Positions 17,825 through 27,131 are shown, numbered from the stretch's first letter. The stretch is 64,000 nucleotides of DNA from Microbulbifer elongatus (GCF_020524885.1 NZ_JAIVKJ010000001.1:682001-746000), one strand, 5' to 3'. Notes: generated from the letters alone by a model not told the origin. Numbers and translations are program-made.

Positions 17825-18562
17825 ATGGACGAAAATCTTATGCGATTGACTGCTAACCTGGCTCAGGGTCGCTACGAATACATCTGCGACGGCAGAGCAA
17901 TGCCGGTACAGGATGACTGGCAGCTGGGTCGTGACGAGGACGGGCAGCAGCTACTTATCAGCCGTCGACTGGTGGGTGAGCAGGGCCACGGTATTGAGGT
18001 TCGCGCCCGAATGGATGCCGGCTTGGTCACTGAGTGCCGTGTTACGTGGAAAGATGAGGTGGACGAAGTTAATGCCCACTATCGTCTCGCCCCCCAAGGC
18101 GCAAGGGTTCCACATATGGGGGATGCCATTGAGGCGGAGTGGACCGGGCCCAACGGCCTGCAGCAAAGCGTGCTCGAAGGGCAGAACCGGTTGTTGTTCC
18201 CGCTGATGCGGATTTTCATGGGCCCACTGTTAATGCGCCTGCGCGATATGGAGTTCGGGTGCGAAGTGGTGGCGCCGGATATCGTTGACCCCTCTCAGCG
18301 TGGCAAGTTGCTTGCGCCGCGGGTGAGCCACCGACGCGCGTCCATTGTGGCCGGTGATGCCAATATCCAGGGTGTACACGACCTGGGGCCGGATATCACC
18401 GTGTTCTCCTATCAAGGCGATGAAGCCGAACGGGATACCCACTGCTATGTGGACCCCCGCGGCCTGCTGGTGGGCTACGACTGGCCCAGTAGCACCGGAC
18501 GCCTGTGGCAGGTGCGTCTGCGGGACCTGGAGTGGGCGCCGGAGCTCAAGGCTTTGTGTTAG
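17825..18562 (+). CDS. Conserved-looking hypothetical protein
   Basis: A 245-residue soluble protein that I do not recognise. It starts at ATG 17825, preceded by AAGAGAAATC; the frame is open to 17726, but that part lacks a ribosome site. It has no signal peptide or membrane helix. The sequence is rich in acidic residues and beta-prone segments (WQLGRDEDGQQLLISRRL, GIEVRARMDAGLVTECRVTW, CYVDPRGLLVGYDW), suggesting a beta-barrel of the putative glycolipid-binding kind; that is only an impression. It is monocistronic: a terminator-like hairpin follows it at 18663. Confidence 0.7.
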   Translation: MDENLMRLTANLAQGRYEYICDGRAMPVQDDWQLGRDEDGQQLLISRRLVGEQGHGIEVRARMDAGLVTECRVTWKDEVDEVNAHYRLAPQGARVPHMGDAIEAEWTGPNGLQQSVLEGQNRLLFPLMRIFMGPLLMRLRDMEFGCEVVAPDIVDPSQRGKLLAPRVSHRRASIVAGDANIQGVHDLGPDITVFSYQGDEAERDTHCYVDPRGLLVGYDWPSSTGRLWQVRLRDLEWAPELKALC

Positions 18563-18662
18563 GAGAGTAGGTTTAGAGAAGCTGAGTCAGAGGACCTGTA
18601 TCGAATGTGGGTAGGGCGATGACAGCCTGACCCTAAGCACGTTATAAGTCCGTAAACCGTGT

Positions 18663-18706
18663 AAACTGGCGCCCTGAATTGATCCAGGAGCGCCAGTTTT
18701 GTTTTT
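18663..18706 (+). terminator. Terminator-like hairpin overlapping the pldA start
   Basis: AAACTGGCGC (18663-18672) pairs with GCGCCAGTTT (18690-18699), extended by CCTG/CAGG with one bulged A, around an eight-base loop. It is followed by TTTTGTTTTT. This has the shape of an intrinsic terminator for the upstream gene, but the stem also contains the AGGAG ribosome site and abuts the TTG start of pldA. Confidence 0.7.
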
Positions 18707-19838
18707 CCCCCACCACTTTTCCCGGAATTTACGGATTTTTGGTCTGGTGACCGCGATCGCCACGGTATTCTCCGCCGAGCTGGCGGCAGAAGATACCGAG
18801 CCCTCAGTTTCCTCCTACGAAGAAATAGAGCTGCTGCAGACCGACGACTCGTTACTGAGTGAGCAAAAGCGTCAGGAAAACTGCTTGCGCGAGCAACTAT
18901 TAACAGCGCCCGCCAATATCACTCTGGAAGAGATGCGGATTCGCTGCCAGCTTTCGGTGATCAGAGAGGGGCGACGGGTAGAGGAGACGCCGATATTTGC
19001 CACCGTACCAGAAGCGGAGTCGGATAGTGCGGGTGGGGCACTGGTGAGCAAGCGCGCCCAGGCCATTCGCGATGCCTCGCAGAACCCATTTACTTTGGCG
19101 TCTCACAAAACCAACTATCTATTGCCCCTCACTTACAACCCCAAGCCCAATAAAGGCGGGCTGGAAGATTACGAAATCGCGGATGAGCTGGACCTGGATT
19201 CCATCGAGGCGCAATTCCAGCTATCGGTGCAGGTGCCGGTGTGGCGCGGTTTTCTCGGCAAGGCGTCCTTCATGAGCTTCGCCTACACCAACCGCTCCTT
19301 CTGGCAGGCATACAATTCAGATGATTCTGCGCCTTTCCGCGAGACCAACCACGAGCCGGAATTGATCATGACCTGGCTCAATGACTGGACCATTTTCGGT
19401 TTTCAGAACGTGGCCAACCAGATTGCGTTTAATCACCAGTCCAACGGCCGCAGCGAGCCTCTATCCCGCAGCTGGAACCGCATCTACGCAAATTTTGCCT
19501 TTGAAAAAGACGATGTCTATTTCACCCTGAAGCCCTGGTACCGGATACCGGAAGACCGGGAGGACGATGACAATCCAGACCTCGAGTTCTATCTGGGGCA
19601 CTTCGAATTTGTCGGCGGCGTCGAGCGCGGTGACCACAATATTTCCATCATGGTGCGCAATAACCTGCGCTCCGACAACAAGGGGGCCGGAGAGCTGCGC
19701 TGGAGCTTCCCCATGGGCAACCGGGTGCGCGGATACGTCAAGTATTTCAATGGTTACGGCGAGAGCCTGATCGACTACGATGAATCGGTACAGACCCTGG
19801 GGATTGGTTTCGAACTTGCCCGGGGTACCGGAAGCTAA
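18699..19838 (+). CDS. pldA: Outer membrane phospholipase A (OMPLA)
   Basis: A 379-residue outer-membrane beta-barrel that removes acyl chains from phospholipids in the outer leaflet, dependent on dimerisation and calcium. The catalytic segment NHQSNGRSEPLSRSWN gives His246, Ser248 and Asn260, with the same spacing as His142/Ser144/Asn156 of E. coli OMPLA. Signal-like residues 8-30 precede a 90-residue polar extension (rich in Glu, with two Cys) before the barrel at about 135. The start is TTG 18699 with AGGAG eight bases upstream; later starts would remove the positive end of the signal peptide. The start lies inside a strong hairpin, so expression may depend on RNA structure. Confidence 0.88.
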   Translation: MFFPHHFSRNLRIFGLVTAIATVFSAELAAEDTEPSVSSYEEIELLQTDDSLLSEQKRQENCLREQLLTAPANITLEEMRIRCQLSVIREGRRVEETPIFATVPEAESDSAGGALVSKRAQAIRDASQNPFTLASHKTNYLLPLTYNPKPNKGGLEDYEIADELDLDSIEAQFQLSVQVPVWRGFLGKASFMSFAYTNRSFWQAYNSDDSAPFRETNHEPELIMTWLNDWTIFGFQNVANQIAFNHQSNGRSEPLSRSWNRIYANFAFEKDDVYFTLKPWYRIPEDREDDDNPDLEFYLGHFEFVGGVERGDHNISIMVRNNLRSDNKGAGELRWSFPMGNRVRGYVKYFNGYGESLIDYDESVQTLGIGFELARGTGS

Positions 19839-19856
19839 AGGGCATAAGGTCCACGG

Positions 19857-20282
19857 ATGGGATTTGACGACACCTACAAACTGAGCGCTCACGCCGTTAT
19901 TACCAACGAGGAGGGGGAAGTGCTGCAGCTCCGCGCCACCTATGCCGACAAGACCTGGGGGCTGCCCGGCGGTGCGCTGGATCTCGGGGAGACTATTCAC
20001 GAAGCCCTGCACCGGGAGTGCCGTGAAGAACTCGGCCGGGATGTGGTCATCGATTACCTCAGTGGCGTTTACTACCACAGGGTGTATAACTCCCACGTTT
20101 TCATATTCCGCGCGCACTTGAAGGCCAATGGCGCCAGCTCCAACGGCGATGGTGGTATTACCCTGTCATCCGAGCATTCCGCCTTTGACTACTTTCCGCT
20201 CAATGACCTGTCCCCGGTACAGCGCGTCAGGGTCGAGCACTGTTTACAGTTCAACGGCGAAGTTCAGAGCGCAAAATTCTAA
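19857..20282 (+). CDS. Nudix hydrolase
   Basis: A 141-residue single-domain Nudix enzyme. The Nudix box GGALDLGETIHEALHRECREELG is complete (Gx5Ex7REUxEExGU), so it should hydrolyse a nucleoside diphosphate linked to another group with magnesium. WGLPGGALDLGE and the C-terminal FDYFPLNDL agree. It starts 18 bases after pldA on the same strand and may be cotranscribed. The substrate is not predictable from the box alone; NADH, ADP-ribose and oxidised dNTPs are all possible. Confidence 0.88.
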   Translation: MGFDDTYKLSAHAVITNEEGEVLQLRATYADKTWGLPGGALDLGETIHEALHRECREELGRDVVIDYLSGVYYHRVYNSHVFIFRAHLKANGASSNGDGGITLSSEHSAFDYFPLNDLSPVQRVRVEHCLQFNGEVQSAKF

Positions 20283-20421
20283 TGTGATCACATTTTTTGA
20301 TCATTGATCCTGCCGAACACCATTTTGCTGGCGGTTATCGCCAAATCCTCTTGTTGCCCCGTATTCGTCGCCTGCCTCCTTTAGTATCTGCCTTCTATGC
20401 TGAAAGATAAGAAGAAGTGTT

Positions 20422-22431
20422 ATGGGTGTAGAACTGAAGATGCCTGACCTGGGCAACCGGTGTGAGCAGCGTCAGCCACTAGAGTGCCGAGTGGCACTGG
20501 TCAGTAATGACCGCGATTTGAGTAGTGTCTGGGTCAATGCCCTCAATGCTACGGCGGCTCAGCACGAGAATCCTTATGGACTGCGCTTTGAGGCGGTGGC
20601 CACCGGTGCGCTGGAGAAGTGTCTGCGGGAAGTAGACCAGCTGCAGGCCCTGATCATCGACGGTGGTTGCAGCCCCGACGAGTTGCAAGCCGCGGAACAG
20701 CTTGCCGATCGGATGCACAATCTGCGCGCCCAGTTGAATGTATTTCTGGTGGCGCAAGACTCATTTTTAAGCGACCAGGGCGGTGCGCCGGCCTCGGTGC
20801 GCAAGCGTTTCGACGAGCTGTTCGACCGCCGCGAGTGCAATTTCAATCATATGTTCCGCCTGGTGCAGGCATTCATTTCCCGCCGCGCCTCCACTCCCTT
20901 TGCCGATACCCTCAAGGAATACGTGTTCAGCGCCCGGGATGCCTGGCACACGCCGGGACACTCCGGTGGCGACAGCCTGCGCAACAGCCCCTGGGTAGGG
21001 GATTTCTACCGGTTTATGGGTGAGCACGTTTTCAACACAGACCTGTCTGTGTCCGTGCAGGTGCTGGATAGCCTGCTGGAACCCCATTCGGTGATCCAGG
21101 AAGCGCAGGATCTGGCGGCTCAGGCCTTCGGCGCCGAAAAGACCTTCTTCCTCACCAATGGCACCTCCACCGCCAACAAGGTGGTCATCCAGCAGATTCT
21201 CGGCGGCGGCGGCAAGATCATCGTTGACCAGGCGTGCCATAAGTCCGTGCATCACGCTGTTGTGATGAACCGGATAGAGCCGGTGTACCTGAAATCCACC
21301 CTGCATCCGGAGTTCGGTATCTACGGCCCGGTGTGTCGCGCGGATATTGAAAAGGCGTTGGACGAGCACCCGGATGCAGGATTGTTAGTGATTACCTCCT
21401 GCACCTACGATGGTCTGCGCTACGATCTCAAGCCGATCATCGACTACGCCCATGAACGCGGCGTAAAGGTGCTGATTGATGAAGCCTGGTACGCCCACGG
21501 TTACTTCCACACCGAGCTGCGGCCCACGGCGCTGGAGTGCGGTGCAGACTACGTTACCCAGAGCACCCACAAGATGCTGTCTGCCTTTTCCCAGGCCAGC
21601 ATGATTCACGTGCAGGATCCGGACTTCGACGAATTCCGCTTTCGCGAAAACCTCAATATGTACGCCTCCACCAGCCCGCAATATTCCATGATCGCGAGTC
21701 TGGACGTGGCGCGTAAACAGATGGTGATGGAAGGTTACGGCCGCCTGCGACACTGCCTGAAGATGGTGGAGACTCTGCGCCGGGAAGTGGACGCTACTGG
21801 TGTATTCCGCGCGCTGACCCGCGAAGACCTTATTCCCGCGCCACTGGCCAACGACAATATTCGCCTGGACCCCACCAAAGTGACTATCGACGTCACCAAG
21901 AGTGGATATTCGGGCAATGAGATCCAGGTGAAACTGTTTGATCAGTTCGGTATCCAGGTGGAAAAAACCACCTATAACACCGTGTCTGTGCTGGTTACCC
22001 TGGGTAGTACCGAGAGCAAACTGTTGCGTCTGGTGCACGCGCTTAAACAATTGGCCAAGCAGCCACGCAGGCGCAGTCACGTGGGCACCGCCCGCCAGCT
22101 ACCGGAATTTACGCATCTCAACAGCCTGCCTGCGGACGCCTATTTCGCCGAGACCGAAGAGCTGCCCCTGATGGATAACGGGGTGGCGGCGGAGAAAAAA
22201 TTGGTGGGCCGCACCTGTGCCGACGAAATCGTGCCCTATCCACCGGGGATTCCGGTGCTGGTGCCGGGGCAGGAAATCTCCGCGCAGATTGTGCAATTCC
22301 TGCAGCAGTTATTGCAGGGGCAGAACACCACCGAAATCCACGGTCTGATTTTCCGCTCCGATGAGCCGATGCTGCGGGTGGTGTGCGAGCCAAAGAAACC
22401 TTCAGGAAAAGACAGTAGCGCGGAGCACTGA
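20422..22431 (+). CDS. Orn/Lys/Arg decarboxylase family (PLP-dependent)
   Basis: A 669-residue fold-type I PLP enzyme. Residues 1-150 are a receiver-like wing domain; the catalytic core begins about residue 165 (SARDAWHTPGHSGGDSL). FFLTNGTSTANKVV, LIDEAWYAHGYFH and STHKMLSAFSQASMIH carry PLP contacts, with the Schiff-base lysine at 384. A C-terminal domain closes the protein. It is the family of inducible Arg/Lys/Orn decarboxylases; which amino acid it uses is uncertain. At 669 residues it is somewhat shorter than the E. coli enzymes (about 710-755), so the decamer-forming parts may differ. An SDR gene follows 31 bases later. Confidence 0.85.
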   Translation: MGVELKMPDLGNRCEQRQPLECRVALVSNDRDLSSVWVNALNATAAQHENPYGLRFEAVATGALEKCLREVDQLQALIIDGGCSPDELQAAEQLADRMHNLRAQLNVFLVAQDSFLSDQGGAPASVRKRFDELFDRRECNFNHMFRLVQAFISRRASTPFADTLKEYVFSARDAWHTPGHSGGDSLRNSPWVGDFYRFMGEHVFNTDLSVSVQVLDSLLEPHSVIQEAQDLAAQAFGAEKTFFLTNGTSTANKVVIQQILGGGGKIIVDQACHKSVHHAVVMNRIEPVYLKSTLHPEFGIYGPVCRADIEKALDEHPDAGLLVITSCTYDGLRYDLKPIIDYAHERGVKVLIDEAWYAHGYFHTELRPTALECGADYVTQSTHKMLSAFSQASMIHVQDPDFDEFRFRENLNMYASTSPQYSMIASLDVARKQMVMEGYGRLRHCLKMVETLRREVDATGVFRALTREDLIPAPLANDNIRLDPTKVTIDVTKSGYSGNEIQVKLFDQFGIQVEKTTYNTVSVLVTLGSTESKLLRLVHALKQLAKQPRRRSHVGTARQLPEFTHLNSLPADAYFAETEELPLMDNGVAAEKKLVGRTCADEIVPYPPGIPVLVPGQEISAQIVQFLQQLLQGQNTTEIHGLIFRSDEPMLRVVCEPKKPSGKDSSAEH

Positions 22432-22462
22432 TTCCGCCGCTGTCTGCAGGGCAGGGAAGCCG

Positions 22463-23203
22463 ATGCAGCAAACTGTTATCAACAGCCCCGAGTGCATCTT
22501 GCTGGCTGGGGCCCGTGGTGGACTCGGCACGGCGTTATGCGGTGAACTGGTAAAGCGTTTTCCAGATGCCGTTTTACTCACCATCAGCCGCTCCGGTCTG
22601 GACCGTCTTTCTGTAACTCACCAACATCTGTGTGCCTCCCTCGAAGATGAGGGGGCCGTGAAAACGGTCCGCGACTGGTTGCGCGAACAGCCAATACCAA
22701 ACTGGGTTATCGACTGTTGCGGTATCCTGCACTGGCGGGATCACAGCCCGGAAAAAAATCTGCAGCAATGTAGCGACGAAGCGCTGTTGCAAAGTATTTC
22801 TGTCAATGTTCTGACGCATCTTCATCTCGCGCAGGCGCTAGCGCCACTACTGCTGAAACGGTCGCCACTGGTGTGGGCATCGCTATCGGCAAAAGTTGGC
22901 AGTATCGAAGACAACCAGCTGGGCGGCTGGTACAGCTATCGGATGAGCAAGGCCGCGCTGAACATGCTGGTGCGAAACCTCTCGATTGAATGGAGCAGAA
23001 GGGTCGAGAATTGCTGTGTTGTGGCGATACATCCGGGAACGACCGACACCCCCTTGTCCAAGCCGTTCCAGAGCAATATCCCGGATGGAAAACTCTATTC
23101 CCCAGCGCTGAGTGCACAGCGGATAGTGAGCGTGCTCGCGCAATTGCAGTCCGGGGATAACGGAAAACTATTATTCTGGGATGGATCTCCTATTCCGTGG
23201 TGA
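22463..23203 (+). CDS. SDR family NAD(P)-dependent oxidoreductase
   Basis: A 246-residue short-chain dehydrogenase/reductase. The cofactor motif is GARGGLGTALC (TGxxxGxG variant with Ala for Thr), the catalytic serine is in WASLSAKVGS, and SYRMSKAALNML is the Tyr-x-x-x-Lys pair. VAIHPGTTDTPLSKPF is typical of the CsgA/C-factor-like branch. The start is ATG 22463; the frame is open upstream into the decarboxylase gene but in another frame. It is probably cotranscribed with the decarboxylase. The substrate is unknown. Confidence 0.83.
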   Translation: MQQTVINSPECILLAGARGGLGTALCGELVKRFPDAVLLTISRSGLDRLSVTHQHLCASLEDEGAVKTVRDWLREQPIPNWVIDCCGILHWRDHSPEKNLQQCSDEALLQSISVNVLTHLHLAQALAPLLLKRSPLVWASLSAKVGSIEDNQLGGWYSYRMSKAALNMLVRNLSIEWSRRVENCCVVAIHPGTTDTPLSKPFQSNIPDGKLYSPALSAQRIVSVLAQLQSGDNGKLLFWDGSPIPW

Positions 23204-23351
23204 AGAGGCCCGCTAGTGCAGTACATTGAAGCCCTTGCTCTCCCTTGACAGCCACTGCTGATGTGTCGATAGTGGATAGTTGTCAGAGGTTCCCATTCGC
23301 AATTAAGGATTTTTGCGCCAATCCATACCAATGAAACTCCAAGGGAAGCCA

Positions 23352-23753
23352 ATGGAGCAGTGGAAAGAAATCATGACCTCCGCCAATCGCGCCTATGAGG
23401 GTGGCCAGGAAGTTGAGGCAGAGGAACTCTATAAAGCCGCGTGTCAGCGCGCCACCTTTTTGCTTACCCAATGTGAAGACCGCGAGGCAGCGGTAGCCAT
23501 GTTGTCGGTGAGCAACCAGAATCTTGCCGACCTGTACTTTCGCCAGGGGCGCTGTGATGAAGCACTCACGGCTTATGGTAAGTTATTGCGACATCTTGAG
23601 CAGCTTAGCCAGGAAGAGGGTGTTCACTCCCAATTTGCAGCCCCTGCGCTGCATAAAGTCGGCACCGAGCTCTCCCAGGAAGTGCGTGCACGCAAACTTG
23701 TAGTGCCGAAAGATCATCCGGATCTGGAGCCGGTGCGCGACCTGATTACCTGA
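23352..23753 (+). CDS. Small TPR-like hypothetical protein
   Basis: A 133-residue soluble helical protein. The pattern WKEIMTSANRAYEGGQEVEAEELYKAACQRA, followed by SVSNQNLADLYFRQGRCDEALTAYGKLLRHLE, looks like two tetratricopeptide repeats, so a protein-binding role is inferred. ATG 23352 has AAGGGA six bases upstream; ATG 23331 in frame is an alternative. It stands alone, converging with the AidB-type gene with no visible terminator in the 43-base gap. Confidence 0.7.
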   Translation: MEQWKEIMTSANRAYEGGQEVEAEELYKAACQRATFLLTQCEDREAAVAMLSVSNQNLADLYFRQGRCDEALTAYGKLLRHLEQLSQEEGVHSQFAAPALHKVGTELSQEVRARKLVVPKDHPDLEPVRDLIT

Positions 23754-23796
23754 GTGTCTCGCGTCGCAAAGAGAATGTCCTTGCAGGGGAGCCAGC

Positions 23797-25455
23797 TCAA
23801 ATCAGCAGTGGGTTGCCCCGCCCGATAATTGATTTTACATCGATACTTGCGGGTAAAGTCCCGGTATTGCTGATGCCCTGAGTACCCAGGCGCGATGTAA
23901 TAAACCCTTCCGCCACGGCACTGTTGCCGCCCTGGATCAACAGGTGTGATTGCATGGTGAGCGCCATCTGATCGACCACGTATCGGGCGCGGTATTCGAT
24001 GTTCTCAAACTTGCTTAATTCGTCTTTGAGATTGGTTACCGCTTTATCGTAGAGCGGGTGGCTACCTGTACTACCCTCCAGTTCGTCATACCAGTTGGTG
24101 ATTACCGCCGGTGTTTTCGTCAGCGCACGCAGCACGTCGAGTGCCTGGATGTTGCCGGAGCCTTCCCAGATCGCATTGATTGGCGCGTCGCGGTATAGGC
24201 GCGCGGTAATAAAGTTTTCGATCACGCCATTGCCACCCAGGCACTCCATGGCCTCGTAGGCGTGGTGCGGGGTGCGTTTGCAGATCCAGTATTTGCCCAC
24301 TGCGGTTCCCAGGCGCATCAGCAGCTTTTGCCTTTCATCATCCAGGTGGTCCATGGCCTGGGCTATCCGCATGGTCATAGCTACGGAGCCTTCCAGCTCG
24401 AGCTGTAAATCCGCGAGCACGTTCTGCATCAGTGGCTGGTCGATCAGGGTTTTGCCGAAGGCACTGCGCTGGCTGGCGTGGTAGATCGCCTGCAGAGTCG
24501 CCTGCCGCTGGCCTGCGGATGAGCCGATCATACAGTCGAAGCGGGTGGCTGCGACCATCTCGATGATCGCCGGTACACCGCGCCCCTCTTCACCCACCAG
24601 CCAGCCGAGGGCGCCGCGCAGTTCTATTTCGGAAGAGGCGTTGGAGACGTTGCCGGCCTTGTCTTTCAGCCGCTGTACCTGAATGGGATTTTTGCTGCCG
24701 TCCGGGCGCCAGCGGGGCACCAGGAAGCAGCTCAGGCCCGCGTCAGTCTGTGCCAGCATCAAGAAAGCGTCACACATGGGCGCAGAGGTAAACCATTTGT
24801 GGCCTACCAGCTCGTAGCTACCGTCGCCAAGGGGCGTCGCGGTGGTGCTGTTGGCGCGCACATCTGAACCGCCCTGCTTTTCGGTCATGCCCATGCCGAT
24901 GGTGAGCGCGGCTTTTTCAGTGTGCGGACGGTTGCTGGGATCGTAGCCACGATCGGTGATTTTTGGCAGCCACTCCTTCGCCAGCGCCGGGGTCAGGTTG
25001 ATGGAGGGAACTGCGGCGAAGGTCATGGTGATCGGGCAGCAGTGGCCGGACTCTACCTGGCTATGCAGGTAGTATTTGGCGGCGCGCACTACGTGGGCGC
25101 CAGGCTTCGGGTCTGTCCAGGGGGATGAGTGCAGCCCTTCGCTCTTCGCCAACTGCATCAGTTGGTGATAGGCGGGGTGATAATTGACCTGGTCGATGCG
25201 GTTGCCGACGCGGTCGTGGGGCTCGAATTCCGGTTTGTAGTGGTTAGCCTGAAAGCCGCGCTCGATCCACTCCGGGCGCCCACACACCTCGCCATAGCGC
25301 TGCAGGTCATCCTCACCCCCGTGACCGCCATTACGCGTCACCGCTTCCCTGAGTGCGGTATCTCCGGCGTAGAGATTGTGGCCCTGCAGGGGCCTTGGCT
25401 GGTTTACAACGGTGTGGGTAGCCGCCACCTCGGATGGTGCCTGAGCATTACTCAT
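23797..25455 (-). CDS. aidB: AidB-type acyl-CoA dehydrogenase family flavoprotein
   Basis: A 552-residue acyl-CoA dehydrogenase-fold protein. NQPRPLQGHNLYAGDTALREAV at the N-terminus is characteristic of the AidB subfamily; EKQGGSDVRANSTTA and LVGHKWFTSAPMCDAFLMLAQ are the FAD-contacting segments; YEAMECLGGNGVIENF and YRDAPINAIWEGSGNIQALD complete the C-terminal helical domain. AidB binds DNA and is linked to the adaptive response to alkylation, with weak isovaleryl-CoA dehydrogenase activity. ATG 25455 follows GAGAG by six bases; the frame upstream to 25497 lacks a site. No Ada regulator is nearby. Confidence 0.85.
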   Translation of the reverse strand: MSNAQAPSEVAATHTVVNQPRPLQGHNLYAGDTALREAVTRNGGHGGEDDLQRYGEVCGRPEWIERGFQANHYKPEFEPHDRVGNRIDQVNYHPAYHQLMQLAKSEGLHSSPWTDPKPGAHVVRAAKYYLHSQVESGHCCPITMTFAAVPSINLTPALAKEWLPKITDRGYDPSNRPHTEKAALTIGMGMTEKQGGSDVRANSTTATPLGDGSYELVGHKWFTSAPMCDAFLMLAQTDAGLSCFLVPRWRPDGSKNPIQVQRLKDKAGNVSNASSEIELRGALGWLVGEEGRGVPAIIEMVAATRFDCMIGSSAGQRQATLQAIYHASQRSAFGKTLIDQPLMQNVLADLQLELEGSVAMTMRIAQAMDHLDDERQKLLMRLGTAVGKYWICKRTPHHAYEAMECLGGNGVIENFITARLYRDAPINAIWEGSGNIQALDVLRALTKTPAVITNWYDELEGSTGSHPLYDKAVTNLKDELSKFENIEYRARYVVDQMALTMQSHLLIQGGNSAVAEGFITSRLGTQGISNTGTLPASIDVKSIIGRGNPLLI

Positions 25456-25564
25456 GGTCGTCTCTCTAAAGATCTTCCTAGAGTTAATCCTAACCAACTT
25501 GAAAGGTTAGTACTTACCCTTTACTGCCGGGAAAACTGCTCTCATGCGCCAAATTGCGCTGGGT

Positions 25565-26569
25565 TCAGATACTCCGTTTGCCGGAGAGGTTCAGAGTGAG
25601 CTCCAACAGGCCGGCCCAGGGATCCATTTCCTTGCCACCCTTGATTGCGTTATCCACCGCGCGGGCGCGTAGCAGGAAGTTTTGCAGGTGGCGGGGACGC
25701 AGGCGTTGGCAGGCGGCCTGCACCAGCGGTTGGCGCTTCTGGATACGCACCAGGCGGTTGATGGGTTGGCCCTGGTCGAGCTTCTGCTGGGTTTCCAGCA
25801 GGGTACGGATTTCGCGGGCGATAGCCCACAGTACCACCGGAGCTTCCACGCCTTCGGCGCGCAGCCCTTGCAGTGTGCGTACGGCACCAGCGGCGTCTGC
25901 GGCCAGCGCTTTGTCGATGAGACCGAATACGTCGTAGCGGGCGGAGCTCGCCACGGCATTGTTCATGGTGTCGGCGGTAATGACGCTGTCGTTGGCCAGC
26001 AGTTTCAGTTTTTCAATTTCCTGGCTGGCGGCGAGCAGGTTGCCTTCGACCCGCTCGGCCAGAATCTGGATGGCCTCCGGCTCGGCGTCGAGGCCATTGG
26101 CACGCAGCCGCTGGTGAATCCAGCGGGGCATTTCGGAAGCGTCGACAGGCCAGATCTGGATCAGGACACCCTTGGCTTCCAGTGCTTTGACCCATTTGCT
26201 GTTCAGCTGCGAGCGATCGAGGCGCGGCAGTACCAGTAACAGCAGAGTTTCTTCATTCGCCATACTGGCGAATTCCTGCAGGGCTTTGCTGCCTTTGTCT
26301 CCGGGCTTGCCGCCGGGGAGTCGCAGTTCGATGATTTTTTTGTCCGCGAATAAAGACAGGCTGCCGGCGGCCGAGAGCAGTTGCCCCCAGTCAAAATTGT
26401 GTTCGCCGTGCAGCAGATCCCGCTCGTTAAAACCTTGATTACGCGCGGCTTCGCGGATGCTGTCGCAGCACTCCTGTACCAGCAGGGGTTCGTCGCCGGT
26501 GACAACATAGATGGGGGCGAGGCCCTGGCGAAGGTTCTGTGCCAGTTGGCGGGGGTTGATGCGGGGCAT
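25565..26569 (-). CDS. holA: DNA polymerase III subunit delta
   Basis: A 334-residue clamp-loader subunit that opens the beta sliding clamp. MPRINPRQLAQNLRQGLAPIYVVTGDEPLLVQECCDSIR matches the HolA N-terminus, and the AAA-like body and C-terminal collar domain have family length. It begins one base after the stop of lptE and ends the leuS-lptE-holA transcript, the usual gammaproteobacterial order. A nicotinate-nucleotide adenylyltransferase gene often follows in related genomes but does not here. Confidence 0.92.
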   Translation of the reverse strand: MPRINPRQLAQNLRQGLAPIYVVTGDEPLLVQECCDSIREAARNQGFNERDLLHGEHNFDWGQLLSAAGSLSLFADKKIIELRLPGGKPGDKGSKALQEFASMANEETLLLLVLPRLDRSQLNSKWVKALEAKGVLIQIWPVDASEMPRWIHQRLRANGLDAEPEAIQILAERVEGNLLAASQEIEKLKLLANDSVITADTMNNAVASSARYDVFGLIDKALAADAAGAVRTLQGLRAEGVEAPVVLWAIAREIRTLLETQQKLDQGQPINRLVRIQKRQPLVQAACQRLRPRHLQNFLLRARAVDNAIKGGKEMDPWAGLLELTLNLSGKRSI

Positions 26570-26570
26570 A

Positions 26571-27101
26571 TCAGGGCGCTGCCGGGTTGTCTGTAACCGG
26601 GGCGCTGATTTCTATGCGGCGCAGGCGGTCAATGATTCGGCTAATCAGTTCGCGGCGCATTTCTTCTCGCTGCAGGCGCTCTTCTTCCCCTTTACTGACC
26701 ACTTCGTTGTCGTCCCATTCCAGTGTGCGGTAGACGTCGGCCTGGGCCTCGGTAAGCAGGTCGCGACCATTTCTGTCCTGCACGCTGTATTCAGCGCTGG
26801 TAATGAGTTCGTATTCGGAGGCGCGGCCTTTGGCGTCCACGGAGACGGTGCGTTTTTTCTCGGTCTCTTTGTGGATGGTGAGGGTGAAGTCGGCTTCGAG
26901 CGGATTTTCCGCCAAGGGCAGGCCGCTGGTTTGCAGCAGGCTGGTGATGCTCTCGGCCAGTTCGCTTCTGGGGTCTTCGGTGGTGATGTAAAGCTTACTT
27001 CCCGGGGGGAAGTTTTTGGGTGCGCCGCGGAGGTGCCAGCCACAGGCTGAGATTGTGACGGCCAGGATTAATGTGATTGTGCGCAACAGTGTTGTTTTCA
27101 T
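26571..27101 (-). CDS. lptE: LPS-assembly lipoprotein LptE
   Basis: A 176-residue outer-membrane lipoprotein that plugs the LptD barrel and helps insert LPS. The signal peptide ends at the lipobox ISAC (Cys20), followed by GWHLRGAPKNFPPGSKLYI, the classic LptE start; the C-terminal helix LQREEMRRELISRIIDRLRRI is also typical. ATG 27101 is chosen because it begins the lipoprotein signal; the frame is open to 27278, but that part is a palindromic repeat, not coding sequence. It lies between leuS and holA, as in other gammaproteobacteria. Confidence 0.9.
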   Translation of the reverse strand: MKTTLLRTITLILAVTISACGWHLRGAPKNFPPGSKLYITTEDPRSELAESITSLLQTSGLPLAENPLEADFTLTIHKETEKKRTVSVDAKGRASEYELITSAEYSVQDRNGRDLLTEAQADVYRTLEWDDNEVVSKGEEERLQREEMRRELISRIIDRLRRIEISAPVTDNPAAP

Positions 27102-27131
27102 CGAGGTCCGCTGGGTTCTTTTTCTAAAGCT

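Noticed and set aside
20283-20310. TGTGATCACA palindrome after the Nudix gene, looking like a CRP site
   Set aside because: CRP needs TGTGA-N6-TCACA; here the half-sites touch. It lies at a gene end, and the following TGATCA-type hairpin is too weak for a terminator.
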